Part shown: positions 8,708 through 17,478 of the stretch, piece after piece
Numbering within the stretch: position 1 is the stretch's first letter
Layout of the letters: every line of letters starts with the position of its first letter
Source of the DNA: Streptomyces lincolnensis
Lineage (GTDB): Bacteria > Actinomycetota > Actinomycetes > Streptomycetales > Streptomycetaceae
DNA: 64,000 nucleotides
Reading direction: 5' to 3'
NCBI RefSeq assembly: GCF_001685355.1
Contig: NZ_CP016438.1
Coordinates: 1,922,001-1,986,000, forward strand
Notes under the pieces: model-generated
What the model was told of the DNA's origin: nothing
The model's database searches: none
The model's input: the letters and a program-made list of their open reading frames with translations, nothing else
Translations under genes and position numbers: made by a program

Positions 8708-9412
8708 TCAGAGGAGGGCTTCGCCCTCCCCCACACGCCGCCTGTAGACCTCGACGACCCGTTCCAGGGAGTCGCTCAGGTATACCGCGAGGAGCTTTTC
8801 GGCCTCCGTCTTGTCGCCCGCCTGCAACGCTCCGAGGATCTGCTGGTTGCGGGCCAGATACGGCTCGTGCAGGCGGCGGGGGTCGTCCACGACGTGGAAG
8901 GCGAGGCGGAGTTCGGCGAAGACACTGCGCATCAGTTCGTCGGTGCGGTCGCTGCCGGCCAGGGCGACGAGTTCGCGGTGGAAGTGGATGTTGGCCGTAC
9001 CCAGCACCTTCCAGTCACCTTCGCGTACGGCCCGCTGTCCCTCGGCCACGGCCTCGGCGAGGCCGTCGAGGGCGTAGGGCGGCTCCCCGAGGTCCCGTAC
9101 GACGGCGCACTCGACGAGGCCGCGGGTGCGGTAGATGTCCTCCACGTCCTCCACGGTCAGCACCCGGACGAAGACGCCCCGGTTCAGCTCGTGGACGAGC
9201 AGGCGTTCGTGGGTGAGCAGCCGGAACGCCTCGCGCAGCGTGTTGCGGGAGACGCCGAGCGCGCCCCCGATGCTGTCCTCCGAGAGCCGGGTCCCCGGCG
9301 GGAAGAAGCCCTCGGCGATGCGGCTCCTGAGGATGTCCGAGACCCGCTCGGCCGTGCTGGTGCGCCCCAGGAGGGCCCGGTCGTCGGCCAGTCCGCTCAG
9401 CTGTTCCGCCAT
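8708..9412 (-). CDS. GntR-family transcriptional regulator, FCD (FadR) subgroup
   Basis: A 234-residue repressor-type protein. Residues about 15-80 form the GntR winged helix (AERVSDILRSRIAEGFFPPG, then SEDSIGGALGVSRNTLREAF). The C-terminal two thirds is an all-helical FCD ligand domain with conserved Asp/Arg and His positions (DIYRTRGLVE, FHRELVALAG, ARNQQILGAL) that in this family bind a metal and a carboxylate ligand. It is divergently transcribed from the transporter-ycsI-pxpABC operon across 130 bp containing a perfect 19-bp palindrome, so it probably controls that operon in response to 5-oxoproline, glutamate or a related acid. The ligand is inferred from context only. Confidence 0.92.
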   Translation of the reverse strand: MAEQLSGLADDRALLGRTSTAERVSDILRSRIAEGFFPPGTRLSEDSIGGALGVSRNTLREAFRLLTHERLLVHELNRGVFVRVLTVEDVEDIYRTRGLVECAVVRDLGEPPYALDGLAEAVAEGQRAVREGDWKVLGTANIHFHRELVALAGSDRTDELMRSVFAELRLAFHVVDDPRRLHEPYLARNQQILGALQAGDKTEAEKLLAVYLSDSLERVVEVYRRRVGEGEALL

Positions 9413-9460
9413 GCCCGGAATTCAACCGCAGACACGAGAACGAAACAACAGGGGTATTGA

Positions 9461-9479
9461 AGGATCGTTCAACGATCCT
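9461..9479. promoter_or_regulatory. Candidate operator, perfect 19-bp palindrome
   Basis: AGGATCGTTCAACGATCCT has two exact 9-bp arms around one central C. It lies between the divergent GntR gene (start 9412) and the MFS/pxp operon (start 9543). FCD-type GntR dimers bind short palindromes of this size, so this is the best candidate for autoregulation and operon control. Confidence 0.75.
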
Positions 9480-9542
9480 CTACCTTACTGTCCACCGCAC
9501 GGTTCAAGCTCCGCACCCTCCGTCCCCTTCTGCGAGGTGCCC

Positions 9543-10844
9543 ATGAGCACGACCCCTCCACCGCAGGCAGTCACGACCGACGCCCCCACCGCACCGCACG
9601 AACCCCCCGCCGACGACGGGGCGTTGGGCTGGCTGCGGGCTCTCGGCCCGCGCGGCCGCCGCGCCTTCGCCGGCGCGTTCGGCGGCTATGCGCTGGACTC
9701 CTACGACTACTTCACGCTGCCGCTGAGCATGGTCGCGCTGGCCGCGTACTTCGGCCTGAACAGCGGCCAGACCGGCCTCTTCACGACCGTCACGCTGGCC
9801 GCCTCCGGGATCGGCGGCGCCCTGGCGGGGGTGATGGCCGACCGCTTCGGCCGGGTCAGGGCGCTGATGATCACGGTGATCACCTACGCGGTCTTCACCG
9901 TCGCCTGCGGCTTCGCCCCCAACTTCGAGACCCTGCTGGTCTTCCGCGCCCTCCAGGGACTCGGCTTCGGCGGCGAGTGGGCGGTCGGCGCGATCCTGGT
10001 CGCCGAGTACGCGAGCGCCAAGCACCGGGGCCGCACGCTCGGCGTGATCCAGAGCTCGTGGGCGGTGGGCTGGGCGCTGGCCGTGATCGTGTACACGCTG
10101 GTCTTCTCGGTCTTCGACGACGACGTGGCCTGGCGGGTGATGTTCTGGACCGGCGCGCTCCCCGCGGTGCTGGTCGTCTGGATGCGGCGCCGGGTGCAGG
10201 ACGCGCCCTCGGCGGTCGCGGTGCGGGAGAAGAACGCCGGCAAGGGCTCCTTCAAGGCGATCTTCAAACCGGACCTGCTGCGCACCACGATCTTCGCCGG
10301 ACTTCTCTCCACCGGCGTCCAGGGCGGCTACTACACCCTCGCCACCTGGGTGCCGACGTATCTGAAGAGCGAGCGCGGCCTGTCGGTCGTCAACACCGGC
10401 GGCTATCTGACGTTCCTGATCTCCGGCGCCTTCCTCGGCTACCTGACCGGTGGCTATCTCACCGACCGCCTCGGCCGCCGGCGCAACATCTGGCTCTTCG
10501 CGCTGCTGTCCGCCGTGTGCATCGTGGCGTACGGGAACATCCCGAGCGGTGCCGACACCTTGCTCCTGGTGCTCGGTTTCCCGCTGGGGTTCTGCATGTC
10601 GGCGATCTTCAGCGGCTTCGGGTCCTTCCTGAGCGAGTTGTACCCGACGGCCGTGCGGGGCAGCGGACAGGGCTTCACGTACAACGCCGGCCGAGCCGTG
10701 GGCGCGATCTTCCCCACCACGGTCGGCTTCCTGGCCGACAGCTGGGGCGTCGGCGGGGCCCTGGTCTTCGGCGCGATCGGCTACGGCATCGCGGCCCTGG
10801 CGCTGCTGGGGCTGCCGGAGACCCGTGGGAAGGAACTCACATGA
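9543..10844 (+). CDS. MFS transporter of the metabolite:H+ symporter type
   Basis: A 433-residue 12-helix major facilitator. The loop 2-3 signature is visible ([14 protein letters not shown]), as is its repeat in the second half ([12 protein letters not shown]). The N-terminal 45 residues are a Pro/Thr-rich cytoplasmic tail. ATG at 9543 follows GAGGTG at good spacing. The last codon overlaps the next ATG (ATGA), so it is coupled to the YcsI-like and pxp genes. In Bacillus the corresponding operon uses an NRAMP-like YcsG; here an MFS protein occupies the position, so import of 5-oxoproline or another organic acid is the likely job (inference). Confidence 0.88.
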   Translation: MSTTPPPQAVTTDAPTAPHEPPADDGALGWLRALGPRGRRAFAGAFGGYALDSYDYFTLPLSMVALAAYFGLNSGQTGLFTTVTLAASGIGGALAGVMADRFGRVRALMITVITYAVFTVACGFAPNFETLLVFRALQGLGFGGEWAVGAILVAEYASAKHRGRTLGVIQSSWAVGWALAVIVYTLVFSVFDDDVAWRVMFWTGALPAVLVVWMRRRVQDAPSAVAVREKNAGKGSFKAIFKPDLLRTTIFAGLLSTGVQGGYYTLATWVPTYLKSERGLSVVNTGGYLTFLISGAFLGYLTGGYLTDRLGRRRNIWLFALLSAVCIVAYGNIPSGADTLLLVLGFPLGFCMSAIFSGFGSFLSELYPTAVRGSGQGFTYNAGRAVGAIFPTTVGFLADSWGVGGALVFGAIGYGIAALALLGLPETRGKELT

Positions 10845-11710
10845 ACCGCACGGACGACCGTCTCACGACCCTCATCGGCGCCCCCGCGACGCACATGGCC
10901 GGCGACCTCCCCCTGACCCTCGTCGACGAGCACGCGCACGCGTGGAGCCCGGCCGAGGCCCGGACCCGCTTCCGCGCGGGCCTGGCGGGCCCCACCGCGG
11001 GCGTCGCGGCGGGCCACACCCAGGTCAACCTGATCTCGCTGCCGGCGGACTGGGCGTACGACATGATGCAGTTCTGTCTGCGCAACCCCAAGGCCTGCCC
11101 GGTCCTGGACGTCACCGACCCCGGAGACCGGACCACCGTTCTCGCGGACGGCGCCGACCTGCGCACCGACCTGCCGCGCTACCGGGTGTGGCGGGACGGC
11201 GAGCTGGTGGACGAGCCGACGGACGTGCGCGGCTACTGGCGGGACGACCTGGTGACGTTCCTGATCGGGTGCAGTTTCACCTTCGAGTGGGCGCTGTCCG
11301 GGGCGGGCGTGCCGCTCCGGCACATCGAGCAGGGCCGCAACGTCCCGATGTACACGACCGGCCGCCAGTGCCGTCCGGCGGGACGGCTGCGCGGTCCCCT
11401 GGTGGTGTCCATGCGGCCGGTGCCGCCGGAGCATCTGGCGGCCGCGATCCGGGAGAGCAGTCTGCTCCCGGCGGTGCACGGCAGCCCCGTACACTGCGGC
11501 GATCCCGCGTCGCTGGGCATCGACGATCTCGGCCGCCCCGACTTCGGCGATCCGGTGGACCTCGAACCGGACGACATCCCGGTGTTCTGGGCCTGCGGTG
11601 TGACCCCGCAGGCCGCGGTGATGGCCTCGCGTCCGCCGTTCGCCCTCACCCACGCACCCGGACAGATGTTCCTCACCGACGCGCGCGACGAGCAGTACCG
11701 CGTGGCCTGA
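10841..11710 (+). CDS. YcsI-like putative hydro-lyase (DUF1445)
   Basis: A 289-residue soluble protein of the DUF1445/YcsI family, related to mammalian D-glutamate cyclase. Typical family features are visible: the early [10 protein letters not shown] segment, [10 protein letters not shown], and the C-terminal [13 protein letters not shown] and [13 protein letters not shown] motifs. The family is predicted to hydrate or dehydrate lactam-type substrates; D-glutamate cyclase converts 5-oxo-D-proline to D-glutamate. It is coupled by ATGA to the upstream transporter and is followed 68 bp later by pxpA, mirroring the Bacillus ycsF-ycsG-ycsI-kipI-kipA order. The precise reaction of bacterial members is not settled as far as I know. 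Confidence 0.9.
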   Translation: MNRTDDRLTTLIGAPATHMAGDLPLTLVDEHAHAWSPAEARTRFRAGLAGPTAGVAAGHTQVNLISLPADWAYDMMQFCLRNPKACPVLDVTDPGDRTTVLADGADLRTDLPRYRVWRDGELVDEPTDVRGYWRDDLVTFLIGCSFTFEWALSGAGVPLRHIEQGRNVPMYTTGRQCRPAGRLRGPLVVSMRPVPPEHLAAAIRESSLLPAVHGSPVHCGDPASLGIDDLGRPDFGDPVDLEPDDIPVFWACGVTPQAAVMASRPPFALTHAPGQMFLTDARDEQYRVA

Positions 11711-11778
11711 CGGGACGACACGCACGGACGACGACACACTGACGACAACACGAGCGGACAAGGAGACACGACGGAGTC

Positions 11779-12537
11779 ATGGCCTCCATCGATCTGAACG
11801 CCGACCTCGGCGAGGGCTTCGGCCGCTGGCGGCTGACCGACGACGAACAGTTGCTGTCCGTCGTCACCAGCGCCAATGTGGCCTGCGGTTTCCACGCCGG
11901 GGACGCGGCCACCATGCGGCGGGTGTGCGAGCTGGCGGCCGAGCGCGGCGTACGGATCGGCGCCCAGGTCTCCTACCGGGACCTGGCCGGCTTCGGACGC
12001 CGCGCGATGGACGTGCCGTCCGCCGAGCTGACGGCCGAGGTCGCCTACCAGATCGGCGCCCTGGAGGTGTTCGCGCGCGCGGCGGGTTCTCGGGTGTCGT
12101 ACGTCAAGCCGCACGGCGCGCTCTACAACCGGGTCGTGCACGACGAGGAGCAGGCCGGTGCGGTCGTCGCCGGGGTGCTCCTCGCGGACCCCACCCTGCC
12201 CGTGCTGGGGCTGCCCGGCTCGCGCCTGCTGACGCTGGCCGGCCAGGCCGGGCTGCCGGCGGTGACGGAGGCGTTCGCGGACCGGGCGTACACCGATCAG
12301 GGCACGCTCGTGCCGCGCGACCGGGACGGCGCCGTGGTCACCGAACCGCAGGCCGTCGTGGCGCGCTCGGTGGACCTGGCCCTCCACGGCACGGTCACCG
12401 CGCTGTCCGGCTCGCGCATCGAGGTGCGCGCACGGTCCCTGTGCCTGCACGGGGACACACCCGGCGCGGTGGACCTGGCCCGCCGCGTGCGGGAGCGCCT
12501 GGAGGCGTCCGGGGTCCGCGTGGAGGCCTTCGTATGA
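11779..12537 (+). CDS. pxpA: 5-oxoprolinase subunit A (LamB/YcsF family)
   Basis: A 252-residue protein that opens with the family hallmark IDLNADLGEGFGRW and continues with VTSANVACGFHAGD and SYVKPHGALYN, the metal- and substrate-binding blocks of the YcsF/LamB family. With PxpB and PxpC it forms the ATP-dependent prokaryotic 5-oxoprolinase that opens pyroglutamate to L-glutamate. Length is normal (about 250). Its TGA overlaps the ATG of pxpB. A GAC-rich spacer of 68 bp precedes it, ending in an AAGGAGA ribosome site. Confidence 0.96.
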   Translation: MASIDLNADLGEGFGRWRLTDDEQLLSVVTSANVACGFHAGDAATMRRVCELAAERGVRIGAQVSYRDLAGFGRRAMDVPSAELTAEVAYQIGALEVFARAAGSRVSYVKPHGALYNRVVHDEEQAGAVVAGVLLADPTLPVLGLPGSRLLTLAGQAGLPAVTEAFADRAYTDQGTLVPRDRDGAVVTEPQAVVARSVDLALHGTVTALSGSRIEVRARSLCLHGDTPGAVDLARRVRERLEASGVRVEAFV

Positions 12538-13199
12538 GGGCACTACCCGTCGGTGACGGCGCCCTGCTCGTCGAGGTCGCCTCGGACGAGGAGGCCCAGG
12601 CCCTGCACGCGGAGTTGCTGCGCCGGCGCGCCGAGGGCCTGCTCACCGTCCGCGAGATCGTCCCCGCCGCCCGTACGGTCCTCCTCGACGGCCTGGACGA
12701 CCCGTCCCGGCTGGCCGCCGACCTCAGGGCCTGGGAGATCCCGGCCGTCGTCCCGCGCGCGGGGCACGTCGTGGACATCCCGGTGCGCTACGACGGTCCC
12801 GACCTGGCCGACGTGGCGGCGCACTGGGGTGTGGCCGAGGAGGAGGTGGCCCGGATCCACTCGGGCACCGCGTTCCGCGTCGCGTTCTGCGGCTTCGCGC
12901 CCGGCTTCGGCTACCTCACCGGTCTGCCGCCGCGCTACGACGTCCCGCGCCGCGCCACACCCCGCACTGCGGTCCCCGCGGGTTCGGTGGCCCTTGCGGG
13001 CCCGTACACGGGCGTGTACCCGCGCTCGTCCCCGGGCGGCTGGCAACTGATCGGCACCACGGACGCCGTGCTGTGGGACCACACGCGCGTACCGGCCGCG
13101 CTGCTGTCACCGGGCACGGGTGTGCGGTTCGTTCCGGTGACGCCGGCGGGCCCCACGGGACCGGCGGACGTGCCGGCGACTCCGGCAGGCAGCGCATGA
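12534..13199 (+). CDS. pxpB: 5-oxoprolinase subunit B (KipI family)
   Basis: A 221-residue protein of the allophanate hydrolase subunit 1/KipI family. Visible blocks include VDIPVRYDGPDLADVA, the conserved FCGFAPGFGYLTGLP loop and VPAGSVALAGPYTGVYPRSS near the C-terminus. In the 5-oxoprolinase it pairs with PxpC to phosphorylate the lactam. ATG at 12534 overlaps the pxpA stop, and its own TGA overlaps the pxpC ATG, so subunit output is probably stoichiometric through coupling. Confidence 0.96.
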   Translation: MRALPVGDGALLVEVASDEEAQALHAELLRRRAEGLLTVREIVPAARTVLLDGLDDPSRLAADLRAWEIPAVVPRAGHVVDIPVRYDGPDLADVAAHWGVAEEEVARIHSGTAFRVAFCGFAPGFGYLTGLPPRYDVPRRATPRTAVPAGSVALAGPYTGVYPRSSPGGWQLIGTTDAVLWDHTRVPAALLSPGTGVRFVPVTPAGPTGPADVPATPAGSA

Positions 13200-14065
13200 C
13201 GGACCGCGCGCTGTTCGTCGTGCGCGCCGGCGCGCTCACCACCGTGCAGGACCAGGGGCGCCCCGGCCACGCCCACCTGGGCGTGCCCCGTTCGGGCGCG
13301 CTGGACGCTCCCGCGGCGGCCCTCGCCAACCGTCTGGTGGGCAACCGGCCCGGGGCCGCCGTCCTGGAGACCACGCTCAACGGCTGCGCGGTGCGGCCCC
13401 GTTCGACGGTCACCGTGGCGGTCGCGGGCGCGCCCTGCCCGGTCACGGTGGACGGACGCGCGGTCGCGTGGGGGGCGCCGGTGCGCGTGCCCGGCGGCGC
13501 GCTCCTGGAGGTCGGCGCGGTCCTGACGGGCGTACGCGCTTATGTGGCCGTCGCCGGCGGTGTCGCCGTGGAGCCGGTCCTCGGCAGCCGCTCCACCGAT
13601 CTCCTGTCCGGGCTCGGCCCACCGCCGCTCGCGGACGGCACCGTGCTCCCGCTGGGGAACCCGGAAGGGCTGCACGCGCGCGTGGACGTGGCCCCGCAGC
13701 CGGCTCCCCCGGCCGAACTCGTCCTGCGGGTCACGCCGGGCCCGCGCGACGACTGGTTCACCGCTCAGGCCCTGCGGACCTTCACCTCACGGACGTACCG
13801 GGTGTCCTCCGCGAGCAACCGCATCGGGCTGCGCACGGAGGGTCCGGCCCTGGACCGGGCCCGGCCCGGCGAACTCCCCAGCGAGGGCATGGTCCTGGGC
13901 GCCGTCCAGGTTCCGCCCGACGGGCGTCCCGTGGTCTTCCTGGCCGACCACCCGACCACCGGCGGCTACCCGGTGATCGCGGTCGTCCGCGACCAGGACC
14001 TCGCGGCCGCGGCCCAGGTCGCTCCGGGAACTCCGGTCCGCTTCGTGGAAGTACGCCGCCGCTGA
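13196..14065 (+). CDS. pxpC: 5-oxoprolinase subunit C (KipA family)
   Basis: A 289-residue biotin-dependent-carboxyltransferase-like protein (allophanate hydrolase subunit 2/KipA). Early block TTVQDQGRPGHAHLGVPRSGALD and the late SNRIGLRTEGPAL and PTTGGYPVIAVV blocks are typical. It completes the PxpABC enzyme and ends the operon; a convergent SGNH-hydrolase gene stops 34 bp downstream. Its ATG overlaps the pxpB stop. Confidence 0.96.
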   Translation: MTDRALFVVRAGALTTVQDQGRPGHAHLGVPRSGALDAPAAALANRLVGNRPGAAVLETTLNGCAVRPRSTVTVAVAGAPCPVTVDGRAVAWGAPVRVPGGALLEVGAVLTGVRAYVAVAGGVAVEPVLGSRSTDLLSGLGPPPLADGTVLPLGNPEGLHARVDVAPQPAPPAELVLRVTPGPRDDWFTAQALRTFTSRTYRVSSASNRIGLRTEGPALDRARPGELPSEGMVLGAVQVPPDGRPVVFLADHPTTGGYPVIAVVRDQDLAAAAQVAPGTPVRFVEVRRR

Positions 14066-14099
14066 GCCGCCCGGGGCGGGTGCGGGTCCGCCGGAGCAC

Positions 14100-14942
14100 T
14101 CACGCCGCATCGGGCTCCACGGACAGCCCCGCCAGCGCCGCCGACACCGCCGCGGAGGCCCGCAGATCGAGCCGCGCGCTCGTCCCCCGCGCCCGGTGCC
14201 GCATCTCGTCGGCGGCCAGCGTCAGCAGCTGAGGCAGCAGATCGGTGCACCGCCGGGCCATCCAACCGGTACCCGCCGTGGCCAGCCACCACAGGCTCGC
14301 CGACTTCGTGGGCGCCGGGAACTCCGGCTCGGGCGACGGAGCGGTCCCTCTCGCGAGCCCCCGCTCGGCCAGCACCGCGTGGAAGCGCACGGCCAGCTGC
14401 CGGTGCCCCCGCTCGCCGGGATGCAGCCGATCGGCGCTCCACATCGCGCGGTCCGTCAGCCAGGCACCCTCGCTGGCGTGCAGGTGCACGGCCCCGTGCC
14501 GCTCGGACAGCGCGTGGACCACGGCGTTGACGGCCCGCTGCCGCCGGGCCAGTGGTCGCGACAGGGCGCCCGGCAGCCCGAGCATCGCGCCGGGATCCGG
14601 CAGACAGGCCGTGAGCAGGACCGCGCCCTGCTCGGTGAAGGCCGCGTACACCGCGTCCAGGCGCGCGGCGACGGCCCGGATGTCGAAGGTGCAGCGCAGG
14701 GTGTCGTTGACGCCGATCACGACGGACACGACGTCCGGCCGCAGGGCCAGCCCGGCGGGCAGCTGCCGCTCCAGCACGTCACGGGTCTGCGACCCGCTGA
14801 CCGCGAGGTTGGTGAACTCCACCGCCCCCTCGGCGAGCCCGTCGGCGAGCAGGGCGGCCCAGCCGCGCCACCCGTCGCCGACGGGGTCGCCCACGCCTTC
14901 GGTCAGCGAGTCGCCGAGCGCCACGAACCGCGGGGCTCTCAT
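14100..14942 (-). CDS. SGNH/GDSL-family hydrolase
   Basis: A 280-residue protein with all SGNH blocks: FVALGDSLTEGVGD (block I, catalytic Ser), TNLAVSGSQTRD (block II Gly), VIGVNDTL (block III Asn) and SADRLHPGERGH (block V Asp and His). No signal peptide is visible, so it is probably cytoplasmic. The start ATG at 14942 overlaps the stop of the upstream glycosyltransferase (ATGA), and a second glycosyltransferase precedes that one, making a tightly coupled three-gene operon. The context suggests deacylation or esterase work on a glycolipid or polysaccharide made by the two transferases; this is inference. The last 60 residues after block V are an extra helical tail. Confidence 0.92.
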   Translation of the reverse strand: MRAPRFVALGDSLTEGVGDPVGDGWRGWAALLADGLAEGAVEFTNLAVSGSQTRDVLERQLPAGLALRPDVVSVVIGVNDTLRCTFDIRAVAARLDAVYAAFTEQGAVLLTACLPDPGAMLGLPGALSRPLARRQRAVNAVVHALSERHGAVHLHASEGAWLTDRAMWSADRLHPGERGHRQLAVRFHAVLAERGLARGTAPSPEPEFPAPTKSASLWWLATAGTGWMARRCTDLLPQLLTLAADEMRHRARGTSARLDLRASAAVSAALAGLSVEPDAA

Positions 14943-16156
14943 GCCACGCCACCGGGCACGAAGGGCCGCACGGGGGCGGACCCGACCTGGGTGTGCGGCA
15001 CGGGTGCCGACGCGTCGTGCGCGGCGAGGAAGGCCGCGACCGCCGTGTCCCAGCCGAAGCACTCCGCACGCGCGCGTGCGGCTTCGCGCCGTTCGGCCAC
15101 GGACTGTCCGAGAAGCAGGTCCACGGCGTCCGCGAAGGCGCCGCCCCGGTCGGCGGCGACGGCCCCGGCGGAGCCGATCACCTCGGGCAGCGCGGACGAC
15201 GCGCTGACCACGACGGGCGTGCCGCAGGCCATCGCCTCCAGAGCGGCCAGCCCGAACGTCTCGGCGGGCCCCGGAGCCAGACACACGTCGGCGGACGCCT
15301 GGAGGGCGCCCAGCAGCCCGCGGTCGGACACGTGCCCGAGGAAGGTCACCGGCAGCCCGCGCTCCCGCGCCCGCTGTTCCAGCCGCGGCCTGAGCGGCCC
15401 GTCCCCGGCCACCACGAGCACCGCCCGCCGGCCGCGCCGCACGAGTTCCTCCAGGGCGTCCAGCGCGGTCCCGGGACGCTTCTCCACGGACAGCCGGGTG
15501 CACGTCACCAGGAGGGTCTCGTCGGCCCGCGCGTACCGGTCGCGCAGCCTGGGGCAGCGCAGCGCGGGGTGCCGCTCCAGCAGGTCGACGCCCAGCGGCG
15601 CCCGTACGACGTTGCGGGCCCCGATCCGCACGAACTCCCGCTCGGCGAACTCCGTGGTGCACACCACGCGCGCGTAGGTGTGTGCCGTACGGACGTTGAG
15701 GGCGTCGGCGGCCCGCCGGGCCGTGCCCTCGGACAGGCCCCAGGTGCGCAGGACCCCGTCGGCGGTCTCGTGGGAGACCATCACGGCGGGGACGCGGGCG
15801 CGCCGCGCCCACCTGCCGGTCCACCGCAGGGTCGTACGGTCGGAGACCTCCAGGCGGTCGGGGGCCAGCTCCTCCAGGAGTGCCGCCACGCGTCGCCTGT
15901 CGGTGAGGACGCGGTAGCCGCCGGTGCCCGGCAGCAGCCGTCCGGGCAGGGTGATCACGCGTCCCTGCTCGGTCTCGCGGTCGCTCGCGTGCTCGCCGGG
16001 GGCGACGAGCACGGGTTCGTGCCCGGCCGCCTTGTAGCCCTTGCCGAGTTCGCGCAGGGCGGTGCGCAGCCCGCCGGAGGCGGGCGCGACGAAGTTCGCG
16101 AGGCGCACGATGCGCAGCGCCTCGCGGCGGGTGCTGCGGGTGCCTGCCGTGCTCAT
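14939..16156 (-). CDS. GT4-family glycosyltransferase
   Basis: A 405-residue GT-B glycosyltransferase. The N-terminal acceptor domain has the glycine loop (NFVAPASGGLRTALRELGKGY). The C-terminal nucleotide-sugar domain shows TRLSVEKRPGTALDALEEL, VVAGDGPLR and the EX7E motif in PAETFGLAALEAMACGTP. It probably transfers a hexose, often mannose in actinomycetes, from a GDP- or UDP-sugar to a lipid or glycan acceptor at the inner face of the membrane. The start at 16156 overlaps the stop of the preceding glycosyltransferase. Confidence 0.92.
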   Translation of the reverse strand: MSTAGTRSTRREALRIVRLANFVAPASGGLRTALRELGKGYKAAGHEPVLVAPGEHASDRETEQGRVITLPGRLLPGTGGYRVLTDRRRVAALLEELAPDRLEVSDRTTLRWTGRWARRARVPAVMVSHETADGVLRTWGLSEGTARRAADALNVRTAHTYARVVCTTEFAEREFVRIGARNVVRAPLGVDLLERHPALRCPRLRDRYARADETLLVTCTRLSVEKRPGTALDALEELVRRGRRAVLVVAGDGPLRPRLEQRARERGLPVTFLGHVSDRGLLGALQASADVCLAPGPAETFGLAALEAMACGTPVVVSASSALPEVIGSAGAVAADRGGAFADAVDLLLGQSVAERREAARARAECFGWDTAVAAFLAAHDASAPVPHTQVGSAPVRPFVPGGVA

Positions 16157-17292
16157 GCCGCCACCGCCGTCCTGCGTCCGGCGAGCACATCGGTGTAGTG
16201 CCCGATGAGCTGGTCGCCGACGGCCGCCCAGGTGCGCCCCTCGACCATCCTGCGGGCGGCGCTCCCGTACGCGGCGCGCAGTCCGGGGTCGGCGGCCAGG
16301 GACCACACCGCGTCCCGTACGGCGGCCGCGTCGCGCGGCGGGACCAGGAGCCCGGTGCGCCCGTGGGCGACCAGGTCGAGCGGGCCGCCGGCGGCGGGCG
16401 CGACCACGGGCACACCGCTGGCCATGGCCTCCTGCACGGTCTGGCAGAAGGTCTCGAAGGGGCCGGTGTGCGCGAAGACGTCCAGCGAGGCGAAGATCCG
16501 GGCGAGTTCGTCGCCGGTGCGGCGCCCGAGGAAGACGGCACCCGGCAGGGCTTCGCCGAGTGAGGGCTGGCTCGGTCCGTCACCGACCACCACGACCCGG
16601 ACCCCGTCCAGGCCGCAGACGCCGGCCAGGAGTTCGACCTGCTTCTCGGGGGCGAGCCGGCCGACGTAGCCGACGAGCAGCTCGCCGTTCGGGGCGAGTT
16701 CACGGCGCAGGGCCTCGTCCCGGAGGTCGGGACGGAAGCGGACGGTGTCCACGCCCCGCGCCCACAGCTTCACCCGGGGCACACCGTGTGCCTCCAGGTC
16801 GTGCAGGGCGGCGCTGGACGGGGCGAGGGTGAGGTCGGCGGCGGCGTGGACGGAACGGATACGGCGCCAGGCGGCGGCCTCTCCCGCGTGGACGTAGGTG
16901 CGGGCGTATCCGGCGAGGTCGGTCTGGTAGACGGCCACGGCGGGGATGCCGAGCCGGGCGGCGGCGGCCATGCCGCGGACGCCGAGGACGAAGGGGCTGG
17001 CCAGGTGGACGACGTCGGCACGGTGCTCGGCGATCGCCGCGGCCACGCGCCGGCTGGGGAGGGCGACGCGGACCTGGGGGTAGCCCGGGAGGGGGAGGGA
17101 GGGGACACGGACGACGGGGCACGGCGCGAGGGTGTCCACGCCGGTCCCGGTCCCGGTACCGGCCGCGGTGGCCGGCGCGACGACGAGCGGAGAGTGACCA
17201 CGGTCTACGAGGTGCCGGGCGGTTTGGAACGCGCAGTGGGCCACGCCGTTCACATCGGGGGGAAAGGACTCGGTCACGATGACGACACGCAT
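16153..17292 (-). CDS. GT4-family mannosyltransferase, MgtA/PimB-like
   Basis: A 379-residue GT-B enzyme. It begins MRVVIVTESFPPDVNGVA, and VVHLASPFVLGVRG and AVYQTDLAGYA blocks follow, which resemble actinobacterial alpha-mannosyltransferases that act on glucuronosyl-diacylglycerol or phosphatidylinositol mannosides. The C-terminal domain has GYVGRLAPEKQVELL, VVVGDGPSQ and the EX7E motif in FETFCQTVQEAMASG. It is first in the three-gene operon and coupled to the next gene by ATGA. A cell-envelope glycolipid product is likely but the acceptor is not provable here. Confidence 0.9.
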   Translation of the reverse strand: MRVVIVTESFPPDVNGVAHCAFQTARHLVDRGHSPLVVAPATAAGTGTGTGVDTLAPCPVVRVPSLPLPGYPQVRVALPSRRVAAAIAEHRADVVHLASPFVLGVRGMAAAARLGIPAVAVYQTDLAGYARTYVHAGEAAAWRRIRSVHAAADLTLAPSSAALHDLEAHGVPRVKLWARGVDTVRFRPDLRDEALRRELAPNGELLVGYVGRLAPEKQVELLAGVCGLDGVRVVVVGDGPSQPSLGEALPGAVFLGRRTGDELARIFASLDVFAHTGPFETFCQTVQEAMASGVPVVAPAAGGPLDLVAHGRTGLLVPPRDAAAVRDAVWSLAADPGLRAAYGSAARRMVEGRTWAAVGDQLIGHYTDVLAGRRTAVAA

Positions 17293-17478
17293 ACCCGTGT
17301 TGTCGCCGTACCGGACGTGCCCGCGTCAAAGTGGATCTTTCCGAACGACAAACGTCCCGTGAGCGTTCCGCTGCGCACCTGAGCAGGTCGGGCGCCGTCC
17401 ATGCCCGGCTGACCCGCGGGTCACCCCGTGTTCATCCGGGGGCGCGAACTGTCCGTCGGGCGCCCCCGGTCGGAGGGC

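Noticed and set aside
14100..17292. Glycosyltransferase-SGNH operon as part of a natural product cluster
   Set aside because: No polyketide, peptide synthetase, tailoring enzyme or resistance gene lies nearby; envelope glycolipid metabolism fits better.
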